39,155 bases of DNA from Desulfosporosinus sp. I2 (GTDB taxonomy: Bacteria; Bacillota; Desulfitobacteriia; Desulfitobacteriales; Desulfitobacteriaceae), in the NCBI RefSeq assembly GCF_000960765.1, contig NZ_JYNH01000028.1:1-39155 (forward strand), read 5' to 3'. Position 1 is the first letter of the stretch; every line of letters begins with the position of its first letter. Positions 24,246-32,934 of the stretch are shown here, piece by piece. Both the position numbers and the translations under genes were made by a program. Below the pieces are notes generated by a model. That model was not told where the DNA came from. It saw only the letters and a list, made by a program, of their open reading frames with translations, and did not search any database.

Positions 24246-25406
24246 TTAATGGTTTAACGTTATTGTAATATCTACAATTTCCGGTTTGTTTCCGATCCGT
24301 ACTGGTGGACCCCAAGTACCATACCCTGAAGAAACAATCAGTTGGAAATCTCCCTTACGCAGGTATCCCCAGTCATCTTCAAAAATTCGCTCTGTAATAA
24401 ATTGAAAGGGAAACATTTGTCCACGATGCGTATGTCCAGACATTTGTAAATCTATGCCTTGTTCTGAAGGCTCTGATAACTGTGACGGTTGGTGGTCCAT
24501 TAAAAGGATTGGCAATGAATGATTGAAACCCTGCATTAAGGTTTTAAGGTCTTGTCGTTTGGCACCGCTATAGCGAGACCCCGACTTATCATCCCGCCCG
24601 ATCAAGTAAAAAGCACCATTGATCTCTTCGGAACTGTCCCTTAAGACCTTCACCCCTGCCTTACCTAGGTATTTGATCGCTTCTTCAGCATTGCCGCCAA
24701 TGTACTCATGGTTCCCTAAAACCGCAAAAACTCCGTATTGAGCACTTAGTCTGCGAAAGTTATCGGAAACTTCCTGTTTATTCGAGGACTCGATATTTTC
24801 ATCAAACACATCCCCAGCAAACAAGATCAGGTCAGGCTTAAGTTCATTAATCGTATTCACCATTTTAGTCAGATGCTCATTATGAACAATCGTCCCTAAA
24901 TGAATATCGGAAACCATGACAACATGCAATTGTTGAAGAGAGCCAGCCTGTTTAGCAATCGATATATCATAATGGTTAACTTGAGGATGACGGGCATTCC
25001 AAGCTCCATAACTCACAATACCAACGACTAAGATTAATATAGTTAATCCCAAAGCCGGGTTTAAACTTTGTTTTATCCCCAGCGGCACAAATCCAATCCA
25101 CCTATCCAGCAAGCGTAGTATATCTAGCGCTGTGATCAACAATAAGGAGTATAACATAACTGGCAGCCAATAAACCCCCAGCACGTTTAATCCTTCGAAT
25201 AAAACTGTCGGAAGATACTTCTCAGCTAAACGACTCAATAAATAGGCAAAGGAAATTAGTAAAAAGATCAGCCAATATACCTTTGAACTTAAAAAAGGTA
25301 AATAACTGAATAAAGCCTGCCACCCTCGCAGACCCACATAATAATTGAAACCACCATAAATTGTCAGCATTAAAGCAATAACCAAAAGAAAGAAAGGATT
25401 CATCAT
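24246..25406 (-). CDS. Membrane-anchored metallophosphoesterase (YkuE-like)
   Basis: The N-terminal half has about four to five membrane helices (residues 1-145). A calcineurin-like phosphoesterase domain follows with all metal-binding blocks: VMVSDIHLGT, LFAGDVFDE, LGNHEY, LLMDHQP and SGHTHRGQ. Proteins of this layout are annotated as phosphoesterases acting at the membrane, some on lipids or UDP-linked compounds; the substrate here is unknown. The length is 386 residues. The ATG lies in MMNPF with two neighbouring possible starts. It stands alone, convergent with the flavodiiron gene. Confidence 0.88.
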   Translation of the reverse strand: MMNPFFLLVIALMLTIYGGFNYYVGLRGWQALFSYLPFLSSKVYWLIFLLISFAYLLSRLAEKYLPTVLFEGLNVLGVYWLPVMLYSLLLITALDILRLLDRWIGFVPLGIKQSLNPALGLTILILVVGIVSYGAWNARHPQVNHYDISIAKQAGSLQQLHVVMVSDIHLGTIVHNEHLTKMVNTINELKPDLILFAGDVFDENIESSNKQEVSDNFRRLSAQYGVFAVLGNHEYIGGNAEEAIKYLGKAGVKVLRDSSEEINGAFYLIGRDDKSGSRYSGAKRQDLKTLMQGFNHSLPILLMDHQPSQLSEPSEQGIDLQMSGHTHRGQMFPFQFITERIFEDDWGYLRKGDFQLIVSSGYGTWGPPVRIGNKPEIVDITITLNH

Positions 25407-25734
25407 CTTGATGTTCTACCTCCGACCTAAATTTTGCACAGTAGTTATTAAATTATGTATAGGGGTAATTATATAACTTTTCATGGTATACGTCACATGT
25501 TACTAACTAATAAATCGATCTTGATGGGTTCCAAACACTGAGAAGAATTGAATCGCGCTGAGGAGCATAAAAGTCCATTTCATGGTAACCCTAATAATGT
25601 TAAAAAGAACGTTATTCATGAAAAATTCAAATACTGCAGCGCTGCAAATCTATAATTAAAGTTATTACTTATTCGATGAGGGGGATCTCATAAAAAGGGA
25701 TCTCCCTTGAATTTTAAAAAAAGGAGGGGATTCA
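25407..25734. other. Intergenic region with small palindromes
   Basis: This 328-nt gap holds the divergent promoters of the phosphoesterase and the amidohydrolase. I see a 10-bp palindrome GCAGCGCTGC near 25640 and an imperfect stem around the two GGGATCTC copies at about 25680-25708, just before the AAAAGGAGGGG ribosome site of the next gene. No open frame with a ribosome site and no tRNA-like fold was found. Confidence 0.5.
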
Positions 25735-26898
25735 TTGAACTCGTTACTTCTAAAAAATTGTCTCATAGTGCAGAGTAATGGCGAAACAGAAAAAAAGGAT
25801 ATCTTAATTCAGAGCGGAAAAATATCTTGTATTTCAGATACCCTATTTTCCGATGGCAGTTCCGAAATCATGGATATAGAAGAACACTATGTCTTGCCAG
25901 GATTTATCGATTGCCACACTCACTTAGGAATAATAGAAGAAGGTACTGGGAAAATAGGCGTTGACAATAATGAAACATCCGACGCTATTACACCGCATTT
26001 AAGAGGGATTGATGCCGTTAATCCTTTAGATATTGCGTTTAAAGATGCTGTTAAGTCCGGTGTTACCAGCGTTATGACTGGCCCAGGAAGTAATAATGCC
26101 GTAGGTGGTCTAGCCTTAGCCATAAAAACAGCGGGTCATATCCTCGATAACATGATCTTAAAGAACCCAGTTGGCCTAAAAATTGCCCTCGGTGAGAATC
26201 CGATCACGACGTATGGTAAAGATAGTAAATGTCCTGTCACAAGGATGGGGACTTCTGGCTTAATTAGGGAATTGTTTATGAAGGCAGAAGATTATATGGT
26301 TTTAAAAGAAGAAGGCAAAGTTAAGTATCGTGATATACGTTTAGAGGCTGTTATTCCAGTGCTCAAAGGGGTTATGCCCTTACGGGCTCATGCCCACAGG
26401 GCTGACGATATTATTTCGGCAATACGCATCGCCGAAGAGTTTAAGATTAATAAACTGGTGATTGAACATGGTACAGAAGCAGATTTGGTTAAGGAATACC
26501 TCAAGGAACGAAAGATCCCGGTTGCGTTTGGCCCCATGTTAACCCCTAGGATTAAAATGGAACTAAAAAGTCGCAACTATAAAACTGCCATTAATTTAGT
26601 TGAAGCTGGCGTAAAAGTAGCCCTAATTACTGATCATCCCTACAACTCAATTGACCAATTACGCACTATTGCTGCCTTAACCATTGCTGAAGGTCTAAAA
26701 AAGAAAGACGCTCTTCATTTATTAACCTCACATCCAGCAGAAATAATTGGATGTGGTGATAAGGTTGGTGAAATAACGGCTGGATATGATGCCGACCTTG
26801 TTGTCTATAGTGGCGATCCGTTTGATATAAATTCTAAAGTTTTATTTACTTTTATAAATGGTAGACTTGAATATTCTAAAACAAAAGGGGTATGTTAA
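25735..26898 (+). CDS. Amidohydrolase of the imidazolonepropionase-like group
   Basis: This 387-residue cytoplasmic metal-dependent hydrolase starts at TTG 25735 behind AAAAGGAGGGGA. It has the amidohydrolase barrel with FIDCHTHLG (His61/His63, metal ligands), later His residues in RAHAHRADD, VIEHGTEAD and LITDHPYNS (terminal metal Asp), and a C-terminal composite strand region GYDADLVVYSGDPFD. Family members act on cyclic amides, imines or isoaspartyl bonds; I cannot assign a substrate. It has no operon partner; the spermidine genes downstream are on the other strand. Confidence 0.88.
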   Translation: MNSLLLKNCLIVQSNGETEKKDILIQSGKISCISDTLFSDGSSEIMDIEEHYVLPGFIDCHTHLGIIEEGTGKIGVDNNETSDAITPHLRGIDAVNPLDIAFKDAVKSGVTSVMTGPGSNNAVGGLALAIKTAGHILDNMILKNPVGLKIALGENPITTYGKDSKCPVTRMGTSGLIRELFMKAEDYMVLKEEGKVKYRDIRLEAVIPVLKGVMPLRAHAHRADDIISAIRIAEEFKINKLVIEHGTEADLVKEYLKERKIPVAFGPMLTPRIKMELKSRNYKTAINLVEAGVKVALITDHPYNSIDQLRTIAALTIAEGLKKKDALHLLTSHPAEIIGCGDKVGEITAGYDADLVVYSGDPFDINSKVLFTFINGRLEYSKTKGVC

Positions 26899-26995
26899 AA
26901 AGTCATAATGCACTTATGCTTCCAGAAAGTATATAACGACAAGTTATTTCATTCATCAGTGGTGCCGCGCAGCGGCATGGGGGTCTGACTAGTAC

Positions 26996-27035
26996 AAAAA
27001 AGAGGTTAGGCTTGCGCATTGAGCACAGCCTAACC
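26996..27035 (-). terminator. Terminator of the carboxynorspermidine operon
   Basis: GGTTAGGCT (27004-27012) and AGCCTAACC (27027-27035) form a 9-bp stem. On the minus strand it is followed by TCTTTTTTG. The 270-nt stretch from 26899 holds no other gene I can support, apart from a small hairpin at 26962-26976. Confidence 0.85.
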
Positions 27036-27170
27036 CCTTAAGCCCCATTATCTATCAAGCATTTTTCTTATCAAATTCCTTGAGCAGAATATTTTCTGGT
27101 TAAATTCATTCTTTGAATATGACATTGGTAGGAATCTCTCGACTTTATCAAGATGTCTATCCATTCTTCA

Positions 27171-27326
27171 TTAGAAAACAAGGCTGTCATCTGGGTTCGA
27201 CCCTCTAACATTAAAAAAGTATCGATTCGGATAGTCCGCCTCAATGACATCTAAAATTCCTTTCGGAAAATCATGAACATAGTTCTTTTTATGATTTGTT
27301 CTTTTATAATCCGCTAAATCATACAT
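27171..27326 (-). CDS. Small hypothetical protein, possibly frameshifted
   Basis: This 51-codon frame starts at ATG 27326 after GGTGAGG and lies 36 nt downstream of nspC on the same strand. The product starts MYDLADYKRTNHKKNYVHDF and ends DDSLVF; I do not recognise it. The reading continues in the next frame from about 27190 to 27070 (LFSNEEWIDILIKSRDSYQC and on to KYSAQGI), which looks protein-like, so the true gene may be about 85 residues with a frameshift. A terminator follows at 26996-27035, which supports transcription with nspC. Confidence 0.5.
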   Translation of the reverse strand: MYDLADYKRTNHKKNYVHDFPKGILDVIEADYPNRYFFNVRGSNPDDSLVF

Positions 27327-27361
27327 AAAAAACCTCACCAGCAGGATATCTTATTTCTTTA

Positions 27362-28501
27362 TCAGGATAAACGGGTTTTAAAATCCTCATAACCAAATTG
27401 CCTGATAATCTTAATACCTTCTTTTGGACTAAAAAGTGCAATAGCAGGGAGATTCACGCCGTTAAACATATTGTTCTTCACCATAGTATAGTGGGCCATG
27501 TCACAAAATACAAGCCTATCGCCTAATTTTAAAGGTTGTCTAAACGAATAATCGCCGATAATATCTCCGGCAAGACAAGTTAGCCCACCAAGTCTGTAGG
27601 TATAAGGGTATTGACCCGGCTTTTCAGCATCGATAATAGTCGGTCTGTAAGGCATTTCTAGGACATCCGGCATGTGACATGCTGCTGAAGTATCTAAAAT
27701 GGCAATTTCCATGCCATTGTCTACAATATCAAGAACTCTGGCAACAAGGAAGCCTGTGTTCAAAGCCACAGCTTCCCCTGGTTCTAGGTAAATATCCACT
27801 CCATATTTATCCTGTAAAAATGTTATTGTACGAACCAAGGTTTCAAGATCATAATCTGGTCTTGTAATATGATGCCCTCCGCCTAAATTGAGCCATTTCA
27901 TGGGCTTAATAAAGTCCCCAAATTTTTGATCAACCACTCGAACTGTCCGCTCAAGGGTATCTGAATTCTGTTCGCACATAGTGTGAAAATGTAGCCCCTC
28001 AATGCCATCAAGCTCTTCATTCTGGAAATTGGCCAACGTCACTCCCAATCTCGAATTCTGATAGCAGGGGTTATAAATAGGGGTCTCGATCTCCGAATAC
28101 TCCGGATTGATCCTGATTCCACAGCTGATCGTTTTGGCTTTTATGGTTTTAACTTTGTCCTTGAATCGATTCCATTGTTCAAACGAATTAAAGGTAATAT
28201 GATCACAAGTGCCAAGAATTTCATCAAAATCGTTTTCCACGTAAGCAGGTGCATAAATATGAACTTCTTTTCCCATTTCTTCATAACCCAACCTAGCTTC
28301 AAACAATGAGCTAGCCGTTACGCCTTTTAGATATTTGCCCACTAAAGGAAATACGGAAAACATTGAAAATCCTTTTTGGGCAAGAAGAATCTTGCATCCC
28401 GTACGTTGTTGGACAGAATGCAATATTTCCAGGTTTTTTATAAGAAGTCTTTCATCCAAAATATAACAGGGTGATGGCAGGTCATTAATATCAATGTCCA
28501 T
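27362..28501 (-). CDS. nspC: Carboxynorspermidine/carboxyspermidine decarboxylase NspC
   Basis: This is a PLP enzyme of the alanine racemase-fold decarboxylases. It removes CO2 from carboxy(nor)spermidine to give (nor)spermidine. The PLP lysine is Lys43 in LLAQKGFSMFSVF; other marks are GLHFHTMCEQ, WLNLGGGHHITRPDYD and EPGEAVALNTGFLVARVLD, with the active-site Cys near LGGLTCLAGD. The 379-residue length is normal. It begins 9 nt after the dehydrogenase gene, so the two form one operon. Confidence 0.94.
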   Translation of the reverse strand: MDIDINDLPSPCYILDERLLIKNLEILHSVQQRTGCKILLAQKGFSMFSVFPLVGKYLKGVTASSLFEARLGYEEMGKEVHIYAPAYVENDFDEILGTCDHITFNSFEQWNRFKDKVKTIKAKTISCGIRINPEYSEIETPIYNPCYQNSRLGVTLANFQNEELDGIEGLHFHTMCEQNSDTLERTVRVVDQKFGDFIKPMKWLNLGGGHHITRPDYDLETLVRTITFLQDKYGVDIYLEPGEAVALNTGFLVARVLDIVDNGMEIAILDTSAACHMPDVLEMPYRPTIIDAEKPGQYPYTYRLGGLTCLAGDIIGDYSFRQPLKLGDRLVFCDMAHYTMVKNNMFNGVNLPAIALFSPKEGIKIIRQFGYEDFKTRLS

Positions 28502-28510
28502 TAATACACC

Positions 28511-29710
28511 TCAATCAAGGAGAGTTGGCGAGAACGATTCCTGCCAAGGTAGACCATATTGATTTAAAGCCTCCATGAACGGATCAGGATCAAATTCTTC
28601 AACATTAAAAACGCCTGGTTTTTTCCAAATACCTTTGAGTATCAACATTGCTCCAATCATTGCCGGAACCCCTGTTGTATAGGAAATAGCTTGTGACCCC
28701 ACCTCAGCATAGCACTCTTGGTGATCACAAATATTATAGACATAATAGGTTTTTGGCTTTCCGTCTTTAAGCCCTTGCATAATACAGCCAATATTGGTTT
28801 TCCCTTTAGTTCTCGGCCCGAGGGATGCAGGATCAGGCAGCACAGCCTTCAAAAAATGCAAAGGAACTATTTGTTGACCCTCAAATTCTATAGGCTCAAT
28901 TGAAGTCATGCCTACATTTTCAAGGACTTTTAAATGATTGAGGTAATTATCAGAAAATGTCATCCAAAATCTAATCTTCTTAATTCCCTTGATATGAATG
29001 GCTAGAGATTCAAGTTCTTCATGATACATAAGATAGATACTTTTGGGGCCAATCTCCGGAAGATCATAGACTTTTTTCAATGAAAGAGGGGCAGTTTCGA
29101 CCCATGAACCATTTTCAAAGTACCTTCCGTTGGCGGTAATTTCGCGAATATTGATTTCAGGATTAAAATTTGTAGCAAAGGGATAGCCATGGTCCCCTGC
29201 GTTGGCATCAACAATATCAATAGAATGAATTTCGTCAAAATAATGTTTCTGGGCATAAGCACAAAACACGCCAGTCACCCCAGGATCAAAACCGCTTCCT
29301 AACAAGGCAGTTAACCCTGCCTGAGCAAATTTTTCTCGATAAGCCCATTGCCATTTGTATTCAAATTTAGCAATATCCAGAGGTTCATAATTTGCAGTAT
29401 CCAGATAATCAACCCCAGTAGCTAAGCAGGCATCCATAATGGTCAAATCTTGATAAGGAAGCGCAAGGTTAATGACTATATCCGGCTTAAAGCTTTTAAT
29501 CAAGTCGATGACCATCTCAGTATTATCCGCATCAAGTTGAGCTGTTTGAATTTTGGTACGGCTTCCAACTAATTTTTTCTTTATCGCATCACATTTCTCG
29601 ACAGTTCTGCTAGCTATACAAATTTCCTCAAATATATCTGGATTCTGGCAACATTTATGAATAGCAACACTAGCAACTCCGCCAGCACCGATAATTAAAG
29701 CTTTTCCCAT
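28511..29710 (-). CDS. Carboxynorspermidine synthase (saccharopine dehydrogenase family)
   Basis: This NADPH-dependent enzyme joins aspartate semialdehyde to a diamine (putrescine or diaminopropane) to form carboxy(nor)spermidine, the substrate of NspC. It has a Rossmann start MGKALIIGAGGVASVAIHKC, then VINLALPYQD, GVDYLDTANYEP and LGSGFDPGVTGVFCAYAQ of the Lys1/CANSDH group. ATG 29710 follows GAGAGGGTG; the frame extends upstream to 29824 but that part is hydrophobic, lacks a ribosome site and is not family-like. The protein has 399 residues. With nspC it forms the alternative spermidine route used by bacteria without S-adenosylmethionine decarboxylase. Confidence 0.93.
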   Translation of the reverse strand: MGKALIIGAGGVASVAIHKCCQNPDIFEEICIASRTVEKCDAIKKKLVGSRTKIQTAQLDADNTEMVIDLIKSFKPDIVINLALPYQDLTIMDACLATGVDYLDTANYEPLDIAKFEYKWQWAYREKFAQAGLTALLGSGFDPGVTGVFCAYAQKHYFDEIHSIDIVDANAGDHGYPFATNFNPEINIREITANGRYFENGSWVETAPLSLKKVYDLPEIGPKSIYLMYHEELESLAIHIKGIKKIRFWMTFSDNYLNHLKVLENVGMTSIEPIEFEGQQIVPLHFLKAVLPDPASLGPRTKGKTNIGCIMQGLKDGKPKTYYVYNICDHQECYAEVGSQAISYTTGVPAMIGAMLILKGIWKKPGVFNVEEFDPDPFMEALNQYGLPWQESFSPTLLD

Positions 29711-29858
29711 TTCAGCACCCTCTCTAATACTTTTACAACAAAGCAAATTATACCTAACCCACTCAAAATAATCAATTAAAACTATAAAAACTATAAGTAA
29801 AACTTTCTTTCTTCCTCTTCCCATATATCGTTAGCTATTATGACTGAAATTATAAGAA

Positions 29859-29890
29859 ACAAGGGCTGAATTTAATAATTCAACCCTTGT
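29859..29890 (-). terminator. Terminator after the TPM gene
   Basis: ACAAGGGCTGAATT (29859-29872) pairs with AATTCAACCCTTGT (29877-29890) with one mismatch, just after the TPM gene stop at 29895. The T-run on the minus strand is weak. Confidence 0.6.
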
Positions 29891-29894
29891 AGGA

Positions 29895-30662
29895 TTACCA
29901 ACGTCTGGAGCTGCCTCCTCCGCCACCTGAACCACCCCCACCACCGAATCCGCCGCCACCGCCACCACCGCCTCTGCCACGGAGTAGAATTCCTAAAATT
30001 AATCCAAAGAAAAAACCATTAAAGATACGCTGATCAACAAAAAACAACAGTAGAATCAGGATAAAGAAAATAACTTTAGCCCAAGTTGGTAGGGACTTAC
30101 TGGCGGTGGCTGAAGAGGAAGTTGAAACGGCTGACGCATGGGGCATGTTTTCTAGAGTTACTTGATACTCTTTAGCAACCTCCTGGGTTAAAGCACTGTA
30201 TCCATTTAGGATTCCCAGATTATAATCATTCTTTTGAAAGTACGGAATCATATACTCATCCTGAATCTGGCCTGTCTTGGCATCCGGCAAGGGTCCTTCT
30301 AACCCGTACCCGACCTCAATCCGCGAAACTCGTTCCGTTGGAGACACAAGAATAAGCAGCCCATTGTTTAACTGCTTATCTCCGATCCCCCATCCTCTCA
30401 GGATCGCTAAGGCATATTCCTCTGGTGATGCCCCGTTTAGACTGTTTACCGTAACTACCACGATCTGTGCTTTCGTTTCTTTCTCTAGCGCGGCAGACGT
30501 TCGAATAATTGTTTGTTCCGTTGATTGATCTAGAACGTTAGCCTGATCTAAAACGAAAAATTCACTGCTCGGTTGGGGAATGGAACTGCTTGCCGCCCTT
30601 AGGGGAGCTGCTATGGTAAGTAAAAACAATATTGTTATTACAAGAAGGGGTATCCTCCTCAT
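29895..30662 (-). CDS. TPM-domain exported membrane protein with Gly-rich tail
   Basis: A signal peptide (residues 1-23, ending LRAASS) is followed by a TPM domain (about 35-165; FVLDQANVLDQSTEQTI, AQIVVVTVNSLNG, GLLILVSPTERVSRIEVGYG) that lies outside the membrane. A helix (about 192-222) and a low-complexity Gly/Ser tail ending SSRRW complete the 255 residues. This is the common YgcG-like layout. TPM proteins have been linked to phosphatase activity and photosystem repair, but the bacterial role is unclear. It is paired with LemA in one operon, a frequent pairing. Confidence 0.9.
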   Translation of the reverse strand: MRRIPLLVITILFLLTIAAPLRAASSSIPQPSSEFFVLDQANVLDQSTEQTIIRTSAALEKETKAQIVVVTVNSLNGASPEEYALAILRGWGIGDKQLNNGLLILVSPTERVSRIEVGYGLEGPLPDAKTGQIQDEYMIPYFQKNDYNLGILNGYSALTQEVAKEYQVTLENMPHASAVSTSSSATASKSLPTWAKVIFFILILLLFFVDQRIFNGFFFGLILGILLRGRGGGGGGGGFGGGGGSGGGGGSSRRW

Positions 30663-30696
30663 TGGGCCTCATTCCCTTCGTTAAAGCCTTTTTCTG

Positions 30697-31251
30697 TTAG
30701 AATTTAACGGCTGGAACATTGTTTACATTAGCATTGGGCTTAAAGTAATCTCTTTGTCCAAAGCCAATAATTCCAGCATAAATAGAAGTCGGAAATGTCT
30801 TGATTTTGGTATTATAACTCTGAACGGTATTGTTGTAATCCATTCGAGCGGTCGCAATGCGGTTCTCCGTACCGGCCAGCTCATCTTGTAAGGCACGAAA
30901 GTTAGCATCCGATTTGAGTTGTGGATAACTTTCGGATATAGCCAATAATCTCCCTAGAGCCCCTGTTAATGCCTGATCTGCCTGAGCTGCATCTCCCACA
31001 GTCTTGGCACCATTCAATTTTGCTCTTGCTTCAGCGACCGCAGTAAAAACTTCTTTTTCCTGCGAAGCATATCCTTTTACGGTCTCTACCAAATTAGGGA
31101 TCAAATCCGCTCTGCGCTGCAACTGATTTTGAACCTGACTCCAGCTCCCATTGACACCTTCTGAGATAGTTACCAGATTATTGTACCCAGAGACTAACAT
31201 TACGCCCAAAAGGACAATTATTCCTAATGGAATTAACCATTTTTTCATCAT
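30697..31251 (-). CDS. LemA family protein
   Basis: An N-terminal membrane helix (residues 4-22, LIPLGIIVLLGVMLVSGYNN) is followed by a helical-bundle domain with the family marks VNGSWSQVQNQLQRRADLIP, NLVETVKGYASQEKEV and SYPQLKSDANFRALQDEL, then RMDYNNTVQSYN and FPTSIYAG. It has 184 residues, a normal length. Function is unknown. It is the first gene of the LemA-TPM operon, 34 nt before the next start. ATG 31251 is preceded by TAGGAGGGG. Confidence 0.93.
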   Translation of the reverse strand: MMKKWLIPLGIIVLLGVMLVSGYNNLVTISEGVNGSWSQVQNQLQRRADLIPNLVETVKGYASQEKEVFTAVAEARAKLNGAKTVGDAAQADQALTGALGRLLAISESYPQLKSDANFRALQDELAGTENRIATARMDYNNTVQSYNTKIKTFPTSIYAGIIGFGQRDYFKPNANVNNVPAVKF

Positions 31252-31355
31252 GAACCCCTCCTATTGTTCTTCCCAAATTCACTTTTAGTTTAACATTTGA
31301 TACAAACTCTAACAACCCACACCAGAGAATATGCAATAGCTGTGGAAATGTCCTT

Positions 31356-32921
31356 TTAGTTCAACGATATATCTCTTTTTTCGTATGCAGTTTTTTTAGT
31401 ATTTCTGCGGAACTTTTTCTTCATATCATCCAGCAGAGAATAAACCACTGGAACGATAAAGAGGGTCAAGAGCGTTGACGTGATCAAACCACCAATGACT
31501 GCATGCCCCATTGGCGCACGCATTTCTGCCCCGGCTCCATTTGCAATGGCAACGGGAATCATACCGAAGATCATGGCCAGAGTCGTCATGAGAATAGGTC
31601 TTAAGCGGACGGCACCAGCTTCAATCAAAGCTTCTTTTACACTAAGTCCTTCATTCCTTCTCTGCTTTGTAAAGTCTATGAGCAGAATACCATTCTTAGC
31701 TACTAGTCCCATAAGCAGAATGATTCCAATGAGGGACATAATGCTCATCTCACTACCAGCAATATACAGTCCAAGAACAGCACCGATTAGCGCCATTGGC
31801 AGCGAAAACATGATCGCAATGGGATCCAAAAAGCTTTCAAACTGCATGGCCATAACCAAGAACATGAACAATATACCCATTAGGAGCGCGGTTACAAGAC
31901 TAGCGAAGCCTTCCGACATAGCCTCGTTCATTCCTCCATCCTTTACAATAACTCCCTTTGGAATATCCAGACCGTCCTTTAGTTTGTTCCTATACTTTTC
32001 TAAAAAATCCCCCACGGCTATTCCTTCTACATTCGCAGAAAGCTCAATCTGCCTAAGCCTATCATATCTGTGAATTGAGGAATACGAAGTGGAAAGAACT
32101 TTTTTAGTAACATTGGCAAGTGGTACCAATTTTTCATTTACGCCGTTTTTATCAGTTGAGCCACTTACATAGATACCGTCCAGATTATCCAAGCTCTTAC
32201 GCTGATTGTCTGGCAAGGATACCCGAACATTATACCTATCACCTGCGTACTCAAATTTTCCGGCATCAATTCCGTCAAAAAGCGCCTGTATAGTCGCTGC
32301 CGCAAGTGATGTATTAACCCCAAGATCAGAAACCTTATCTCTGTCAACTTCTAATTTTGTTTCAGTTTTGCCGGTTTTAACATTTATCGCCACATCCTTT
32401 GCATGAGGATCCTGGCTCAATATCTGTTTGGCTTTCATTGCAAAACCCTGTAGCGCCTCGTCGTCATTACCCATGATAACAAAGGAGACATCCTTACCTT
32501 CACTGGGTCCTAAAGAACCTGCTTTTACGGCCAGTTCAATTCCAGCGATTCCTTTTAAGTCCTCCCTCATTTCTGAAGCGATCTGTTTAGACGATTTTTC
32601 CCGCTCTTGTTTCTCTGTCAATTTCGCATAAATTGAAATATGTTCAGAACTCACAGTAGTATAAACATGAGTGACTTCAGGATACTTTTTAAGCCTCTCT
32701 TCAATTTCTTTAGCTTTTTCCCCTCCAGCCTGCAGGGTCAAACCCGAATCCGTATCCGCGCTTACAGTGATGCTCCCTGTATCAGTGGAAGGGACAAAGC
32801 TGAAGCCCAACAGAGGAACCAACCGAATACTAGCGACAAAAATTATAATCGTAAAGACTAGGGTTATAAGGCGATGACTAAGAATAACTTTCAAAAGTTT
32901 TGAATATTTGTCACCCAACAA
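31356..32921 (-). CDS. RND efflux pump, C-terminal half (separated by frameshift)
   Basis: This is the second half of an HAE1/AcrB-type pump: membrane helix 7 (LITLVFTIIIFVASI), the second large outside loop and helices 8-12 (SLPMALIGAVLGLYIAGSEM, GIILLMGLVAKNGILLIDFT, MTTLAMIFGMIPVAI). The apparent start is a TTG inside a continuous domain and has no ribosome site of its own. In the frame upstream the protein reads KKSFVGHFLDWFNDKFDLLGDK directly from the first half, so it is not an independent gene. It works only if the frameshift at 32967-32973 is bypassed. Helix residues for proton relay lie mainly in the first half. Confidence 0.85.
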   Translation of the reverse strand: MLGDKYSKLLKVILSHRLITLVFTIIIFVASIRLVPLLGFSFVPSTDTGSITVSADTDSGLTLQAGGEKAKEIEERLKKYPEVTHVYTTVSSEHISIYAKLTEKQEREKSSKQIASEMREDLKGIAGIELAVKAGSLGPSEGKDVSFVIMGNDDEALQGFAMKAKQILSQDPHAKDVAINVKTGKTETKLEVDRDKVSDLGVNTSLAAATIQALFDGIDAGKFEYAGDRYNVRVSLPDNQRKSLDNLDGIYVSGSTDKNGVNEKLVPLANVTKKVLSTSYSSIHRYDRLRQIELSANVEGIAVGDFLEKYRNKLKDGLDIPKGVIVKDGGMNEAMSEGFASLVTALLMGILFMFLVMAMQFESFLDPIAIMFSLPMALIGAVLGLYIAGSEMSIMSLIGIILLMGLVAKNGILLIDFTKQRRNEGLSVKEALIEAGAVRLRPILMTTLAMIFGMIPVAIANGAGAEMRAPMGHAVIGGLITSTLLTLFIVPVVYSLLDDMKKKFRRNTKKTAYEKRDISLN

Positions 32922-32934
32922 ATCAAATTTGTCA

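Noticed and set aside
26962-26976. TGCCGC-gca-GCGGCA hairpin as a regulatory element
   Set aside because: Too small and isolated, with no T-run or nearby start; likely incidental.
31480-32073. 197-codon open frame opposite the RND pump
   Set aside because: Same-codon-phase shadow of the membrane helices; low-complexity product.
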